NCBI GenBank assembly: GCA_014584695.1
Contig: JACTMI010000006.1
Span: 124,001 to 188,000 of the forward strand
Source: Acidobacteriota bacterium
GTDB taxonomy: Bacteria > Acidobacteriota > Thermoanaerobaculia > Multivoradales > JAGPDF01
Direction: 5' to 3'
DNA length: 64,000 nucleotides
Under the pieces are notes generated by a model, which did not search any database, was not told where the DNA came from, and saw only the letters and a program-made list of their open reading frames with translations. Shown here one piece after another: positions 26,257 to 34,427 of this stretch. Both the position numbers and the translations under genes were made by a program. Each line of letters starts with the position of its first letter. Within the stretch, counting starts at the first letter, position 1.

Positions 26257-27278
26257 GGCGCCGCGGCCTGGTCCGCCGCTGCGTCGAACCGGCGGTCGAT
26301 CGGTTGACCCGCCGGGCCGACGACGCGCAGGGTCCGCGCCAGCCGCTCGCCCGGCGCGAGCAGCGCGCCCGGGCCCAGGATCGAGCCGATCAGCTCGGCC
26401 CGCTCGCCGACGCACGCCCCGGGGAGCACCAGGGCGTCGCGCAGGCGCGCGCCCGCGCCGACGCGCGCCCCCCGCTCGATCACCACGCGGGAGAGCCGGG
26501 CACCAGACCCCACTTCGGCGCCCGGCAACCGGCGCACGCCGCGCGCCGGAAAGCGTTCGAGCCCCCGGGCCAGCGCGGCTTCGAGATAGCGCGCCGGCGT
26601 GCCGAGATCGAACCAGGGCCGCGCGGTCTCGACCGCGCGGATGCGCCGACCCTCCTCGAGCAGCGGCTCGTAGAGCGCGTCGACGATGTCCGACGGTCCT
26701 TCGGGAAGGCGGGCGATCAGGTCGGGGTCGAGCACCGCGGCGCCGGCGAAAACCCGCCGCGAGCGCGCGACGCGCGCCGCGAGCGGTCCGGGACGAAAGG
26801 CGACCACGCATCCCGCCTCGACCGCCACGCCGCCGCCGAACGGGTGCGGGTCGACGGTGCGGTGGACGAGCAGCGTCACCGCGGCGCCGCCCCGACGATG
26901 GGCGGCGAGCAAGCGCTCGAGCGGCCAGCGGCAGAGGCTGTCGCCGTTGACGAGCAGCGCTTCGCGCCCGGCGCTCAAGAAATCGGCGAGGGGGGGCAAC
27001 GCGCCGCCGGTGCCGAGCAGCACCGGCTCCTCCGAGTAGACCAGGCGGAGTCGGCGGTACCGTTGGCCGAGGGCGGCGCGGATCTCGCTCCCCAGGTGGT
27101 GGAGGTTGAGCGCCGCGGCCTCGACCCCGGCGGCCGCCAGTCGCTCGAGCGTCGCGTGGACGAGCGGGCGGCCGGCGACCGGCAGCAGCGGCTTCGGCAG
27201 CGTGTCGGTCAGCGGCCGCAGCCGCTCGCCGCGCCCGGCGGCGAGCACCAGCGCGCGCGGGCGGCCGGCGCCGGCCAT
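26253..27278 (-). CDS. Sugar-phosphate nucleotidyltransferase (MurU/GlmU-like) with hexapeptide repeats
   Basis: A 341-residue NTP-transferase. The signature LAAGRGERLRPLTDTLPKPL (residues ~12-31), NGDSL (~112) with the metal-binding Asp, and PFGGGVAVE-like strands are intact. The C-terminal third has hexapeptide-type left-handed helix repeats (GAEVGSGARL, GARVGAGARL). It resembles N-acetylmuramate-1-P uridylyltransferase MurU and mannose-1-P guanylyltransferases; which sugar it uses cannot be settled. It starts three bases from the CYTH gene stop. Confidence 0.88.
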   Translation of the reverse strand: MAGAGRPRALVLAAGRGERLRPLTDTLPKPLLPVAGRPLVHATLERLAAAGVEAAALNLHHLGSEIRAALGQRYRRLRLVYSEEPVLLGTGGALPPLADFLSAGREALLVNGDSLCRWPLERLLAAHRRGGAAVTLLVHRTVDPHPFGGGVAVEAGCVVAFRPGPLAARVARSRRVFAGAAVLDPDLIARLPEGPSDIVDALYEPLLEEGRRIRAVETARPWFDLGTPARYLEAALARGLERFPARGVRRLPGAEVGSGARLSRVVIERGARVGAGARLRDALVLPGACVGERAELIGSILGPGALLAPGERLARTLRVVGPAGQPIDRRFDAAADQAAAP

Positions 27279-27280
27279 CG

Positions 27281-27850
27281 TCAGCGGCTGTCGCGGAAGA
27301 CCATGTCGCGCGGCGCGTCGGGGTTCTGCGCGATCCAGTCCTGGTAGAGCATCAGATAGCTCTTGCGCACCGCCTGCTGCGGATCGAACCCGCAGCGCTT
27401 GGCGACCGCCTCGGCCTTGGCCCCTTCGAACTCGACGAAGTCGCCGATCGGGGTGTGATCGAGGCAGATCGTCTCGCTGCCCAGCCGCCACTCCTCGCGG
27501 ATCTTCTGGTAGCGGCGCACCACCGTGTAGCCGAGACCGCGCAGCAGGTCGAGCGCCAGCTCCGCGCTGTCGATGCCGAGCTCGAGCTCGCGGCGCAGCT
27601 TGGTCTGCCCCTCGAAGCTCGCCGGGCCCTTGAAGGTGATCAACGCGCCGCGGCCGTCCTGGCGCACGCGCAACACCGAGCCCGACAGCGCCAGCTCGCC
27701 GTCGCGGTCGAGCAGCCAGTTGTCTTCGTCGGAAGGCGGGCCCTCGCGCTCGGCCTCGAGCTCGAGCAGGCGACCGCGCAGCGACTCGAGATCGACGCCG
27801 GCGAACTTGAGCTCGCGCTCGACCTCGGGCTTCGGTTTCGGCGGGGTCAT
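27281..27850 (-). CDS. CYTH-domain protein (triphosphate tunnel metalloenzyme / class IV cyclase-like)
   Basis: A 189-residue single CYTH domain. The N-terminal ExExK motif reads VERELKF (residues ~9-15). Alternating basic and acidic strands (VLRVRQDGRGALITFKGP, TKLRRELEL, KIREEWRLG, DFVEFEG) line the tunnel of this fold. Members include inorganic triphosphatases, thiamine triphosphatases and class IV adenylate cyclases; this sequence alone does not decide. The ATG overlaps the M20 peptidase stop as ATGA. Confidence 0.88.
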   Translation of the reverse strand: MTPPKPKPEVERELKFAGVDLESLRGRLLELEAEREGPPSDEDNWLLDRDGELALSGSVLRVRQDGRGALITFKGPASFEGQTKLRRELELGIDSAELALDLLRGLGYTVVRRYQKIREEWRLGSETICLDHTPIGDFVEFEGAKAEAVAKRCGFDPQQAVRKSYLMLYQDWIAQNPDAPRDMVFRDSR

Positions 27851-29238
27851 GCCGATGCCGCCCCCAGCCGGTCGAGGAAGCGGACCACGGTGCGGATGCC
27901 GCCGTGGTAGTGCGGCAAGTCGAACTTCTCGTTGGGCGAATGCAGCCGGTCGTCCTCGAGCCCGAAGCCCATCAGCAGCACCGGCGCGCCCAGCACCTGC
28001 GCGAACGTGCCGACGATCGGGATCGAGCCGCCGGTGCGGATGCGCACCGGGCGGCGGCCGAACACTTCCGCCATCGCCTCGAGCGCCGCCTCGGCGTGGG
28101 GGCCGGTGGCGTCGACGGTCACCGCCTCGGCGCCGTGGAGATAGTCGACCTCGACCGTGACCCCCGCCGGCGTGACCTGCGCGACGTGGGCCCGCAAGAG
28201 CTCGGCGATCCTGGCCGGGGTCTGGTCGGCGACCAGGCGGAAGGAGACCTTGCAGCCGGCGCGCGCCGGCAGGACGGTCTTCGCCCCCTTGCCCTGGTAA
28301 CCGCTCCACAGGCCGTTGACGTCGCAGGTCGGACGTGCCCAGGTGCGCTCGATGTAGCTGAAGCCCGCCTCGCCGGGTAGCGCGGGCACGGCAAGGTCGG
28401 CGCGGATCTCCTCCTCGTCGAGCCCGAGCGCGGCGAACTCCTCGCGTTCCCACTCGGCCAGCGCCCGCACGTCGTCGTAGAAGCCGGGCACCAGGACGCG
28501 GCCGCTCGCGCCATCGCGCAGCGAGGCGACGATCTCGGCGAGCGCGTTCGCCGGGTTGGCGACGCCGCCGCCGTAGACGCCCGAGTGGAGGTCGCGGTTC
28601 GGGCCCTGGACGCGGATCTCGAAGTAGGCGAGGCCCTTCAAACCGTAAGTGAGCGCCGGCTCGCCGGGCGCCCACATCGAGGTGTCGGAGACCACGACGC
28701 AGTCGGCCGCGAGCCTGCCGCCGGCGTCCTCGCGCACGAAGCGCTCGATCGCCTCGCCACCCGACTCCTCTTCGCCCTCGACGATGAACTTGACGTTGAC
28801 CGGCAGCCGCCCGCGCTCGGCGAGCATCGCCTGGACCGCCTTGACATGGGTGTAGGACTGCCCCTTGTCGTCGGTGGCGCCGCGCGCGACCACCTGCTCG
28901 CCCTCCAAGGTCGGCTCGAAGGGCGGGTGACGCCACTCGTCGAGCGGGTCGGGGGGCTGCACGTCGTAGTGGCCGTAGAACAGCACGGTCGGCGCCGACG
29001 GCCCGGCGCCCAGCCACTCGCCGTAGACCAGTGGGTGCCCCGCGGTGGCGATCTTCTCGGTCGCGAGCCCGGCCTCGGACAGGCGCGCCAGCAGCCAGTC
29101 CGCGCAGCGGGCGACGTCGTCGCGGTGCGCCGGATCGGTCGAGATGGAGGGGATGCGCAGGTACTCGAACAGCTCTTCGAGGTGGCGCTCGCGCTCGCGC
29201 TCCAGCCGGGCGAAGACGTCCTGGGAGTTCGATGTCAT
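27847..29238 (-). CDS. M20/M25/M40 family dipeptidase (CNDP-like)
   Basis: A 463-residue zinc dipeptidase. All metal and catalytic motifs are visible: FYGHYDVQP (His, Asp), ARGATDDKGQ (bridging Asp), VEGEEESGG (general base Glu and ligand Glu), VVSDTSMW (Asp), RDLHSGVYGG (dimer-interface His) and RLHSPNEKF (final His ligand). It is probably cytoplasmic since no signal peptide is present. A TAGACT hexamer on the minus strand (29279-29284) lies ~40 bases before the ATG and may drive the M20-CYTH-nucleotidyltransferase-GNAT unit. Confidence 0.94.
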   Translation of the reverse strand: MTSNSQDVFARLERERERHLEELFEYLRIPSISTDPAHRDDVARCADWLLARLSEAGLATEKIATAGHPLVYGEWLGAGPSAPTVLFYGHYDVQPPDPLDEWRHPPFEPTLEGEQVVARGATDDKGQSYTHVKAVQAMLAERGRLPVNVKFIVEGEEESGGEAIERFVREDAGGRLAADCVVVSDTSMWAPGEPALTYGLKGLAYFEIRVQGPNRDLHSGVYGGGVANPANALAEIVASLRDGASGRVLVPGFYDDVRALAEWEREEFAALGLDEEEIRADLAVPALPGEAGFSYIERTWARPTCDVNGLWSGYQGKGAKTVLPARAGCKVSFRLVADQTPARIAELLRAHVAQVTPAGVTVEVDYLHGAEAVTVDATGPHAEAALEAMAEVFGRRPVRIRTGGSIPIVGTFAQVLGAPVLLMGFGLEDDRLHSPNEKFDLPHYHGGIRTVVRFLDRLGAASA

Positions 29239-29334
29239 CGGCTCTTCTCTCCTGCCCCGGAGGTCTCCGGGACGAAGGAGTCTAGCAGAGGGGAGGGGGC
29301 CGAACCGCCCTCGCGGCGGGCGAAAAGCGGCGGC

Positions 29335-29706
29335 TCAGAAGTTCGTTTCGTCGAGCATCGCCGGCTCCTCCTCGTCGGAGAAGGCGGCCTGCTTGTCGAG
29401 CGAGCCGGTGATCCAGTCGAGGAAGCGCTGCTCGCCCTTGCAGACCTTGAAGGCGAGGATCTCCGGCAGTTCGTAGCCGTGCAGCTCGAGGATCGCCGCC
29501 TGGACGGCGGCGTACTCGCTCTCGCTCGTCTTGACCACCAGCATGAACTCGGTGTCGCGGCAGATCTTGCCCTGCCAGCGATAGACCGAGCGCAGGCCGG
29601 GCACGATGTTCACGCACGCCGCGTGGCGGCGCGACACCAGCTCCGAGGCGAGCAGGTTGGCCTGCTCCTCGGTGCCCACGGTGGTCATGACGACGAGGCC
29701 GCCCAC
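29335..29706 (-). CDS. cutA: CutA divalent-ion tolerance protein
   Basis: A 123-residue trimeric ferredoxin-like-fold protein. The family pattern is clear: VVMTTVGTEEQANLLA, ACVNIVPGLRSVYRWQGK and ELHGYELPEILAFKV. An acidic C-terminal tail (SDEEEPAMLDETN) is extra. The GTG at 29706 keeps the first beta strand; a later ATG would remove it. CutA is linked to metal tolerance in E. coli though its biochemical role remains unclear. Confidence 0.92.
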   Translation of the reverse strand: MGGLVVMTTVGTEEQANLLASELVSRRHAACVNIVPGLRSVYRWQGKICRDTEFMLVVKTSESEYAAVQAAILELHGYELPEILAFKVCKGEQRFLDWITGSLDKQAAFSDEEEPAMLDETNF

Positions 29707-29792
29707 GCACCGGGAAAGTACTCCAGCGCGGCAAGCGAGTCAAACCGGGCGGCGGACCGTCGCGTGCTTCCGCTGCCCTGGGGCCGCCCGGA

Positions 29793-30392
29793 TCAGCGCC
29801 AGCGCTCGGTGACGACGTCGTAGGCCAGGACCCGCACCCGACCGGTGCGGCCGAGGACGCGCACGGCGTGGAGGCGGCCGGCACCGTCGGTCACGTAGAC
29901 CGACCCCGGCGTCGCACCGTCGATCGGCGCGAAGGAGGCGATGTCGGACTGATTGAAGCGGATCGGATCGTCGAGCCGGTCCAACCGCCGCCGCGGATTC
30001 GCCGGGTCGCGCGGCGGCCGGCCGGGGGGAAAGCCGAAGCGGACCGAGCGTCCGAAATGGGCGAGCCGGCGCGGCGCGCCCAGCGCCGGATCGACGCCCG
30101 AGACGATGTCGGCGGTCAGCACGCCGTCGCCATCGCCGTCGCGATGGAGGGTCCAGGTCACGGTGCCGTCGGCGGCGGTGCGGAACTTGAGGCCCACCTT
30201 GGCGCCCTCGCGGATCGCGGTCATGCGCGCGAGCCGCATCACGGTGGCGACTTCGCCCGCCGCCAAGCGGGTGGTGACACCGCCGGCCGCGCGCACCAGC
30301 GGCGGCAGGCCGATCAACAGGACGAGGCCGCTCACCGCGACCACGACCAGCAACTCGACCAGTTGGAATCCGAGCTCGTGGGGACGTCGCAT
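29793..30392 (-). CDS. GspH/FimT-type pseudopilin
   Basis: A 199-residue pseudopilin. The N terminus has the prepilin peptidase site G-FQLVE with Glu at +5 and a hydrophobic helix ELLVVVAVSGLVLLIGLPPL. The C-terminal domain fits the GspH/FimT pattern (VMRLARMTAIREG, VTWTLHRDGDGDG). It would be a minor pseudopilin of type II secretion or type IV pili. No other pilus or T2SS genes are in the window, so it is an orphan here. Confidence 0.85.
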   Translation of the reverse strand: MRRPHELGFQLVELLVVVAVSGLVLLIGLPPLVRAAGGVTTRLAAGEVATVMRLARMTAIREGAKVGLKFRTAADGTVTWTLHRDGDGDGVLTADIVSGVDPALGAPRRLAHFGRSVRFGFPPGRPPRDPANPRRRLDRLDDPIRFNQSDIASFAPIDGATPGSVYVTDGAGRLHAVRVLGRTGRVRVLAYDVVTERWR

Positions 30393-30463
30393 GGTTTCGA
30401 CCCGGGAAGCGGAACGGGCGGGGGGCGGCGCTCCCTGGAGCGCCGCCCCCCCGCCCGGCCGGT

Positions 30464-30820
30464 TCAGCCGCGGCTCCCGCCGGCGGCGCTCTTCGGCGCG
30501 CGCGGGACGCGCACCTTCTCGGTCAGCGTGGTCGAACCCGAGGTCGCGACGTAGGGCTTGAGGCGCGCGAAGGACGCCTCGCCGATGCCACGCACCAGCA
30601 TCAGGTCCTCGGCGGTCTTGAAGGCGCCGTTCTTGTCGCGGTGCTCGACGATGCGCTGGGCGAGCGCCGGGCCGACGTTGGGCAGCAGCTGGAGCTGCTC
30701 GGCCGAGGCGCTGTTGACGTTGACGGTGCCACCCGCCTCGGCGGCGAAGGCCGGCAGGGCGACGAGCGCCAGGGCGAGGGCGAGAGCGGCGGTGATGGTG
30801 CGGTGGATGCGGGTCTTCAC
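30464..30820 (-). CDS. ComEA-like exported helix-hairpin-helix protein
   Basis: A 118-residue protein with a signal peptide (~1-27, ending AFAAE) and one tandem HhH domain: VNVNSASAEQLQLLPNVGP (~33-51) and DLMLVRGIGEASFARLKPY (~73-91). This matches ComEA, the periplasmic DNA receptor in transformation, and short HhH proteins of unknown role. I chose GTG 30820 because AAGGAGAG lies seven bases before it; a GTG at 30844 would place that Shine-Dalgarno sequence inside the gene. Confidence 0.87.
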   Translation of the reverse strand: MKTRIHRTITAALALALALVALPAFAAEAGGTVNVNSASAEQLQLLPNVGPALAQRIVEHRDKNGAFKTAEDLMLVRGIGEASFARLKPYVATSGSTTLTEKVRVPRAPKSAAGGSRG

Positions 30821-31205
30821 GGGGAACTCTCCTTTCGGTTGCACTGCGTTGTTTCGACTTGCTGCGGTTTCGGTGCAGCGTCTGTTGCTTCGTCCTGATG
30901 GGCTGGGTCCTTCGCTGTCGGTCTCGCGCGGGCTCGGGGCCTCCTCTCCGGTGGTTGGTGCCCGGGGGCTAGATCAAGCCCGCTGCCAGCGCGCACGCGC
31001 GACCGCAAACATCAGAAAGAAAAAGACTTGTCGGCCGCGGCGAGGCCGACGACGGGACGCGGAGGCGCTCGAAATCGAGCGCCGGCGGCCGGCTCGGTGC
31101 GGCACGAGGGGGCGCGCCGTCAGGCTGGGCGCGGCGGCGCCTGCGGTGTCAAGCGAATTGGACGGCGGCCAAGTTCCGGGCGCCCTGCGCTAAGCTGCGC
31201 CGGCC
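30821..31205. other. Divergent intergenic region between ComEA-like gene and lepB
   Basis: About 385 non-coding bases. It holds two clear inverted repeats: a 7-bp stem near 31033-31053 (GTCGGCC...GGCCGAC) and a 9-bp stem near 31065-31085 (GGCGCTCGA-aa-TCGAGCGCC). There is also a short A-rich tract near 31015-31028. TAAGCT at 31191-31196 may be the lepB -10 and would give a nearly leaderless lepB message. Nothing resembling a riboswitch was recognised. Confidence 0.5.
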
Positions 31206-31913
31206 ATGACGGAGGCTCCGCGCCGATCGACCGCCCGTGAGTACCTGGAGGCGCTGCTGATCGCGGCGCTGTTCCTGGGCTTCACGAACACCTTCGTGAT
31301 CAAGACCTTCTTCATCCCCTCCGGGTCGATGGAGGACACGCTGCTGGTCGGCGATCACCTGTTCGTCAACCGCTTCATCTTCGGCCACGGGACGTCCGCG
31401 CTCGGGGGCAACCTCCTGCCCGCGCGCCCGGCCAAGCGCGGCGACATCGTGGTCTTCCGCTCGCCCGAGCGGCCGACCGTGGATCTCGTCAAACGGCTGA
31501 TCGGCCTGCCCGGCGACACCATCCAGATCGTCAACAAGGTGCTGTTCGTCAATGGCCAGCGCGTCAGCGACAGCGCCTACGTCGAGCACAAGGATCCGCG
31601 CGTCTTTCCGCCCCTGCAGTTCCTCGACGAGCAGCGGCGCCTGCGCGACAACTTCGGCCCGCTCACCGTGCCCGAGGGCGAGTACTTCTGCATGGGCGAC
31701 AACCGCGACTATTCCCACGACTCGCGCTTCTGGGGCAGCGTGCCGGCGCGTTACCTCAAGGGCCGCGCGTTCCTCATCTACTGGTCCTTCGGCGGCGGCA
31801 CCTCGGACGGCACCTGGCGGGGAGCGGGGGCCAAGCTGCGCGAGGTCGCCAACACGGTGTTCGGCTTCGCGACCAAGACCCGGTGGTCGCGCACCTTCCA
31901 CCTGCCACGCTGA
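31206..31913 (+). CDS. lepB: Signal peptidase I
   Basis: A 235-residue type I leader peptidase. One N-terminal membrane segment (~12-32) precedes box B IPSGSMEDTL with the nucleophile Ser (~40). Box D RGDIVVFRSPE..VDLVKRLIGLPGD carries the catalytic Lys (~95), and box E GDNRDYSHDSRFWG follows (~161). It cleaves signal peptides at the outer face of the inner membrane. A second, shorter peptidase overlaps its 3' end. Confidence 0.96.
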   Translation: MTEAPRRSTAREYLEALLIAALFLGFTNTFVIKTFFIPSGSMEDTLLVGDHLFVNRFIFGHGTSALGGNLLPARPAKRGDIVVFRSPERPTVDLVKRLIGLPGDTIQIVNKVLFVNGQRVSDSAYVEHKDPRVFPPLQFLDEQRRLRDNFGPLTVPEGEYFCMGDNRDYSHDSRFWGSVPARYLKGRAFLIYWSFGGGTSDGTWRGAGAKLREVANTVFGFATKTRWSRTFHLPR

Positions 31914-32395
31914 GCTCGCCGCTGCGGCGCGCCCTCGAGCCGGCGCTGGTGGCGCTGCTCGCCGCGCTGTTCGTCCGCACCTTCGTCGCGCAGGTGGTCG
32001 CGATCCCCTCGGCTTCGATGGCGCCGGCGCTGCTACCCGGCGACGTCGTGCTGATCGACCGTCTGGCCTACGCCGCGGGCCCGGCGCCGCTCGCGGCGCT
32101 GTGGCCCACGGGCGCGGTCGGGCGCGGCGAGGTCGTCGCCTTCCGCTCGCCCGAGTCGCGCCGGCGGCTGCTGGTCAAACGGTGCGCCGCGGGTGGCGGC
32201 GAGCCTTGGGGCGGCGGCTTCGTACCGGCCGGCACGCTGATGCTGCTCGGCGACGCGCGCGCGGTTTCGCACGACTCGCGCGCCTTCGGCCCGGTGGCGG
32301 GCGCCGCCGTCGTCGGCCGGGCGGTGGCGGTGCTGTGGTCCCGCGAGCCGGGCGGCGGCTGGCGGTGGGGCCGGACGATGCGACGGGTGCGCTAG
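31883..32395 (+). CDS. Second, shortened type I signal peptidase
   Basis: A 170-residue S26 peptidase. It has a membrane anchor (~17-35), a Ser motif IPSASMAPALLPGD, a Lys motif VVAFRSPESRRRLLVKRCAA, and box E LGDARAVSHDSRAFG. The catalytic Ser-Lys pair is kept, but the domain between boxes D and E is much reduced compared with lepB. It starts at GTG 31883 inside lepB (31-nt overlap), giving coupled translation. It may process a restricted set of substrates or be a back-up enzyme; a tandem lepB duplication is the likely origin. Confidence 0.85.
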   Translation: MVAHLPPATLSSPLRRALEPALVALLAALFVRTFVAQVVAIPSASMAPALLPGDVVLIDRLAYAAGPAPLAALWPTGAVGRGEVVAFRSPESRRRLLVKRCAAGGGEPWGGGFVPAGTLMLLGDARAVSHDSRAFGPVAGAAVVGRAVAVLWSREPGGGWRWGRTMRRVR

Positions 32396-32428
32396 ACTGT
32401 ATTGATCGAACTCGGCTCCGGAGGCTCC

Positions 32429-32797
32429 ATGCGGCGACGCGGCGCGCAAGCAGGCGACAGCAAGATCGGGTGCATCCTGTGGACGGCGCTGCTGCTGGTC
32501 GGCGTGTTGATCGGCTGGAAAGCGATCCCGGTCAAGATCGCCACCTCCGAGCTCTACGACTTCATGGTCGAGCAGGCGAAGTGGGCGGCCAGCTCTTCGG
32601 ACGAAGCGATCAAGAAACGGATCCTCGACAAGGCCCGGGAGCTCGACCTGCCGGTCGATCCGGCCAAGGTCACCGTCGTCAAGGGCGGCGACAAGATCCG
32701 GATGCGCGCGGTCTTCACCGTGCCGCTCGAGTTCCCCGGCTACACCCACGACTGGAACTTCGACCTGCAGGTCGACCGCTCGATCTACATCTTCTAG
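32429..32797 (+). CDS. DUF4845-like membrane-anchored protein
   Basis: A 122-residue protein with one N-terminal membrane helix (~13-32, IGCILWTALLLVGVLIGW) and a small exported domain (IPVKIATSELYDFMVEQA ... FTVPLEFPGYTHDWNFDLQV). The pattern and location directly after lepB match DUF4845 proteins, which follow lepB in many bacteria. GGAGG lies at 32420-32424 and TAGACT at 32393-32398. The function is unknown; the gene ends by sharing bases with the convergent pyrF stop. Confidence 0.75.
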   Translation: MRRRGAQAGDSKIGCILWTALLLVGVLIGWKAIPVKIATSELYDFMVEQAKWAASSSDEAIKKRILDKARELDLPVDPAKVTVVKGGDKIRMRAVFTVPLEFPGYTHDWNFDLQVDRSIYIF

Positions 32798-33498
32798 CGC
32801 GCGGCGGCGGCGAGCTCGCGTTCGAGCTCGGCGAGCGCCGCGCCCGGGTCGCTCGCCCGCGTCAGCGGGCGGCCGATCACCAGCAGGTCCGCCCCGGCAG
32901 CCAGCGCGGCGGCCGGTGTGGCGATCCGCTTCTGGTCCCCCGCGGCCGCGCCCGCGGGGCGGATCCCCGGCGTCACCAGGAGGAACGGCGGCGGCAGGGC
33001 CGGACGCAGCGTCGCGAGCTCCTGCGGCGAGCAGACCACGCCGGCGCACCCGGCCGCCGCCGCGAGACGCGCCCAGCGCAGCGCTCTCGCCGCGGCGCCG
33101 CCCGGCAGGTCGAGCTGCTCGAGCTCGGCGCCGTCGAGGTGGGTGAGCACCGTGACGGCGAGCACCGCGAGGCGCCCGGCCGCCGCCTCCGCGGCCGCCG
33201 CGAGCATCGCCGGCCCGCCGCCCGCGTGCACCGTCAGGTAGTCGGCGCCGAGGTCGAGCGCCGAGCGGACGGCGCCCGCGACGGTATTCGGAATGTCGTG
33301 CAGCTTGAGGTCGAGGAAGACCCGCCCGCCGGCGCGGCGCGCGGTCTCGACCGCCCAAGGTCCGAAGCGCACGTACGCCTCGAGCCCGACCTTGAGGGCG
33401 CCGACTCGCGGACCGAAGCGCTCCGCCCAGGCGGTGAAGGTGGCGCGCTCGGCGGTGTCGAGCGCCACCGCGACCGCGTCGAGCGGCCCGCGGGTCAC
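32794..33498 (-). CDS. pyrF: Orotidine 5'-phosphate decarboxylase
   Basis: A 234-residue TIM-barrel enzyme for the last step of UMP synthesis. The catalytic motif is FLDLKLHDIPNTV (residues ~61-73, with the D-K-D array), followed by VTPGIRP (~175) and IGRPLT (~208). I chose GTG 33498, which overlaps the pyrD TGA as GTGA like the other joints of this operon; a GTG at 33510 is also possible. It is the last gene of pyrK-pyrD-pyrF. Confidence 0.94.
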   Translation of the reverse strand: MTRGPLDAVAVALDTAERATFTAWAERFGPRVGALKVGLEAYVRFGPWAVETARRAGGRVFLDLKLHDIPNTVAGAVRSALDLGADYLTVHAGGGPAMLAAAAEAAAGRLAVLAVTVLTHLDGAELEQLDLPGGAAARALRWARLAAAAGCAGVVCSPQELATLRPALPPPFLLVTPGIRPAGAAAGDQKRIATPAAALAAGADLLVIGRPLTRASDPGAALAELERELAAAAR

Positions 33499-34427
33499 GG
33501 CTCGGCCCACGGGCGGACCGCCCCCACGAGATCGGAAACGCGCGTCAGGCCGAGCGTGGTCAGGCGCTCGGCGAGGCCATCGACCAAGCGCTCGGCGGTG
33601 CGTGGATCTCGGAACAGCGCCGTGCCGACCTGGACGGCGGTGGCGCCGGCGAGCAGGAACTCGACCACATCGTCGACCGTCTCGACGCCGCCGATGCCGA
33701 TCACCGGCAGGCCGACGCGGCGCGCGACGTCGTAGACCACCCTCACCGCGATCGGCTTGATCGCCGGGCCCGAGAGGCCGCCGCGCGCCGTGTGCAGCCG
33801 GGGCCGGCGCGTCCAGGGGTCGATCGCCATCGCCAGCACGGTGTTGATCGCCGAGAGCGCGTCGGCGCCGCCGGCCTTCGCCGCCTCGCCGAGCAACCAG
33901 GGTTGGGCGACGTTGGGCGACAGCTTGACGATCAGCGGCTTGCCGGTGACGCCCCGAACCCCGCGCACCAGCCGCTCGAGCACCTCGGGATCGTGGCCGA
34001 ACTCGATCCCCCCGCGCTTGACGTTGGGGCAGGAGACATTGAGCTCGACCGCCGCGACTCCGGCGTGGGGTTCGACCCGCTCCGCCAGGCGCGCGTAGTC
34101 GTCGAGCTCGTAGCCGAACAGGTTGACGATCACCCGCGCGGGATAGCGCGCGAGGCCGGGCAGCACGTCGGCGAGGAAGCGTTCGATGCCGATGTTCTGG
34201 AGGCCGATCGAGTTGAGCACGCCGCCCCGCGCCTCGGCGATGCGCGGCGGCGGGTTACCTGGCAGGGGCGCGAGCGAGAGCCCCTTGGTCACCAGGCCTC
34301 CCAGCCGCTCGAGCGCCGCCAGGTGGGCGAACTCGAGGCCGTAGCCGAAGGTGCCGCTGGCGGTCAGAATCGGATTCGGCAGCTCGAGCGGTCCGAGCCG
34401 GACCGCGAGCTCTGGCGCGGCGTTCAC
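33495..34427 (-). CDS. pyrD: Dihydroorotate dehydrogenase B, catalytic subunit
   Basis: A 310-residue class 1B dihydroorotate dehydrogenase. FMN-barrel motifs seen are GTFGYGLEF, VTKGLSL, the catalytic-base loop NVSCPNVKRGGIEFG with the active-site Cys (~130-145), GLSGPAIKPIA and GIGGVETVDD. Class 1B enzymes need PyrK, which is encoded immediately upstream with a GTGA overlap. It oxidises dihydroorotate and passes electrons via PyrK to NAD+. Confidence 0.95.
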   Translation of the reverse strand: MNAAPELAVRLGPLELPNPILTASGTFGYGLEFAHLAALERLGGLVTKGLSLAPLPGNPPPRIAEARGGVLNSIGLQNIGIERFLADVLPGLARYPARVIVNLFGYELDDYARLAERVEPHAGVAAVELNVSCPNVKRGGIEFGHDPEVLERLVRGVRGVTGKPLIVKLSPNVAQPWLLGEAAKAGGADALSAINTVLAMAIDPWTRRPRLHTARGGLSGPAIKPIAVRVVYDVARRVGLPVIGIGGVETVDDVVEFLLAGATAVQVGTALFRDPRTAERLVDGLAERLTTLGLTRVSDLVGAVRPWAEP

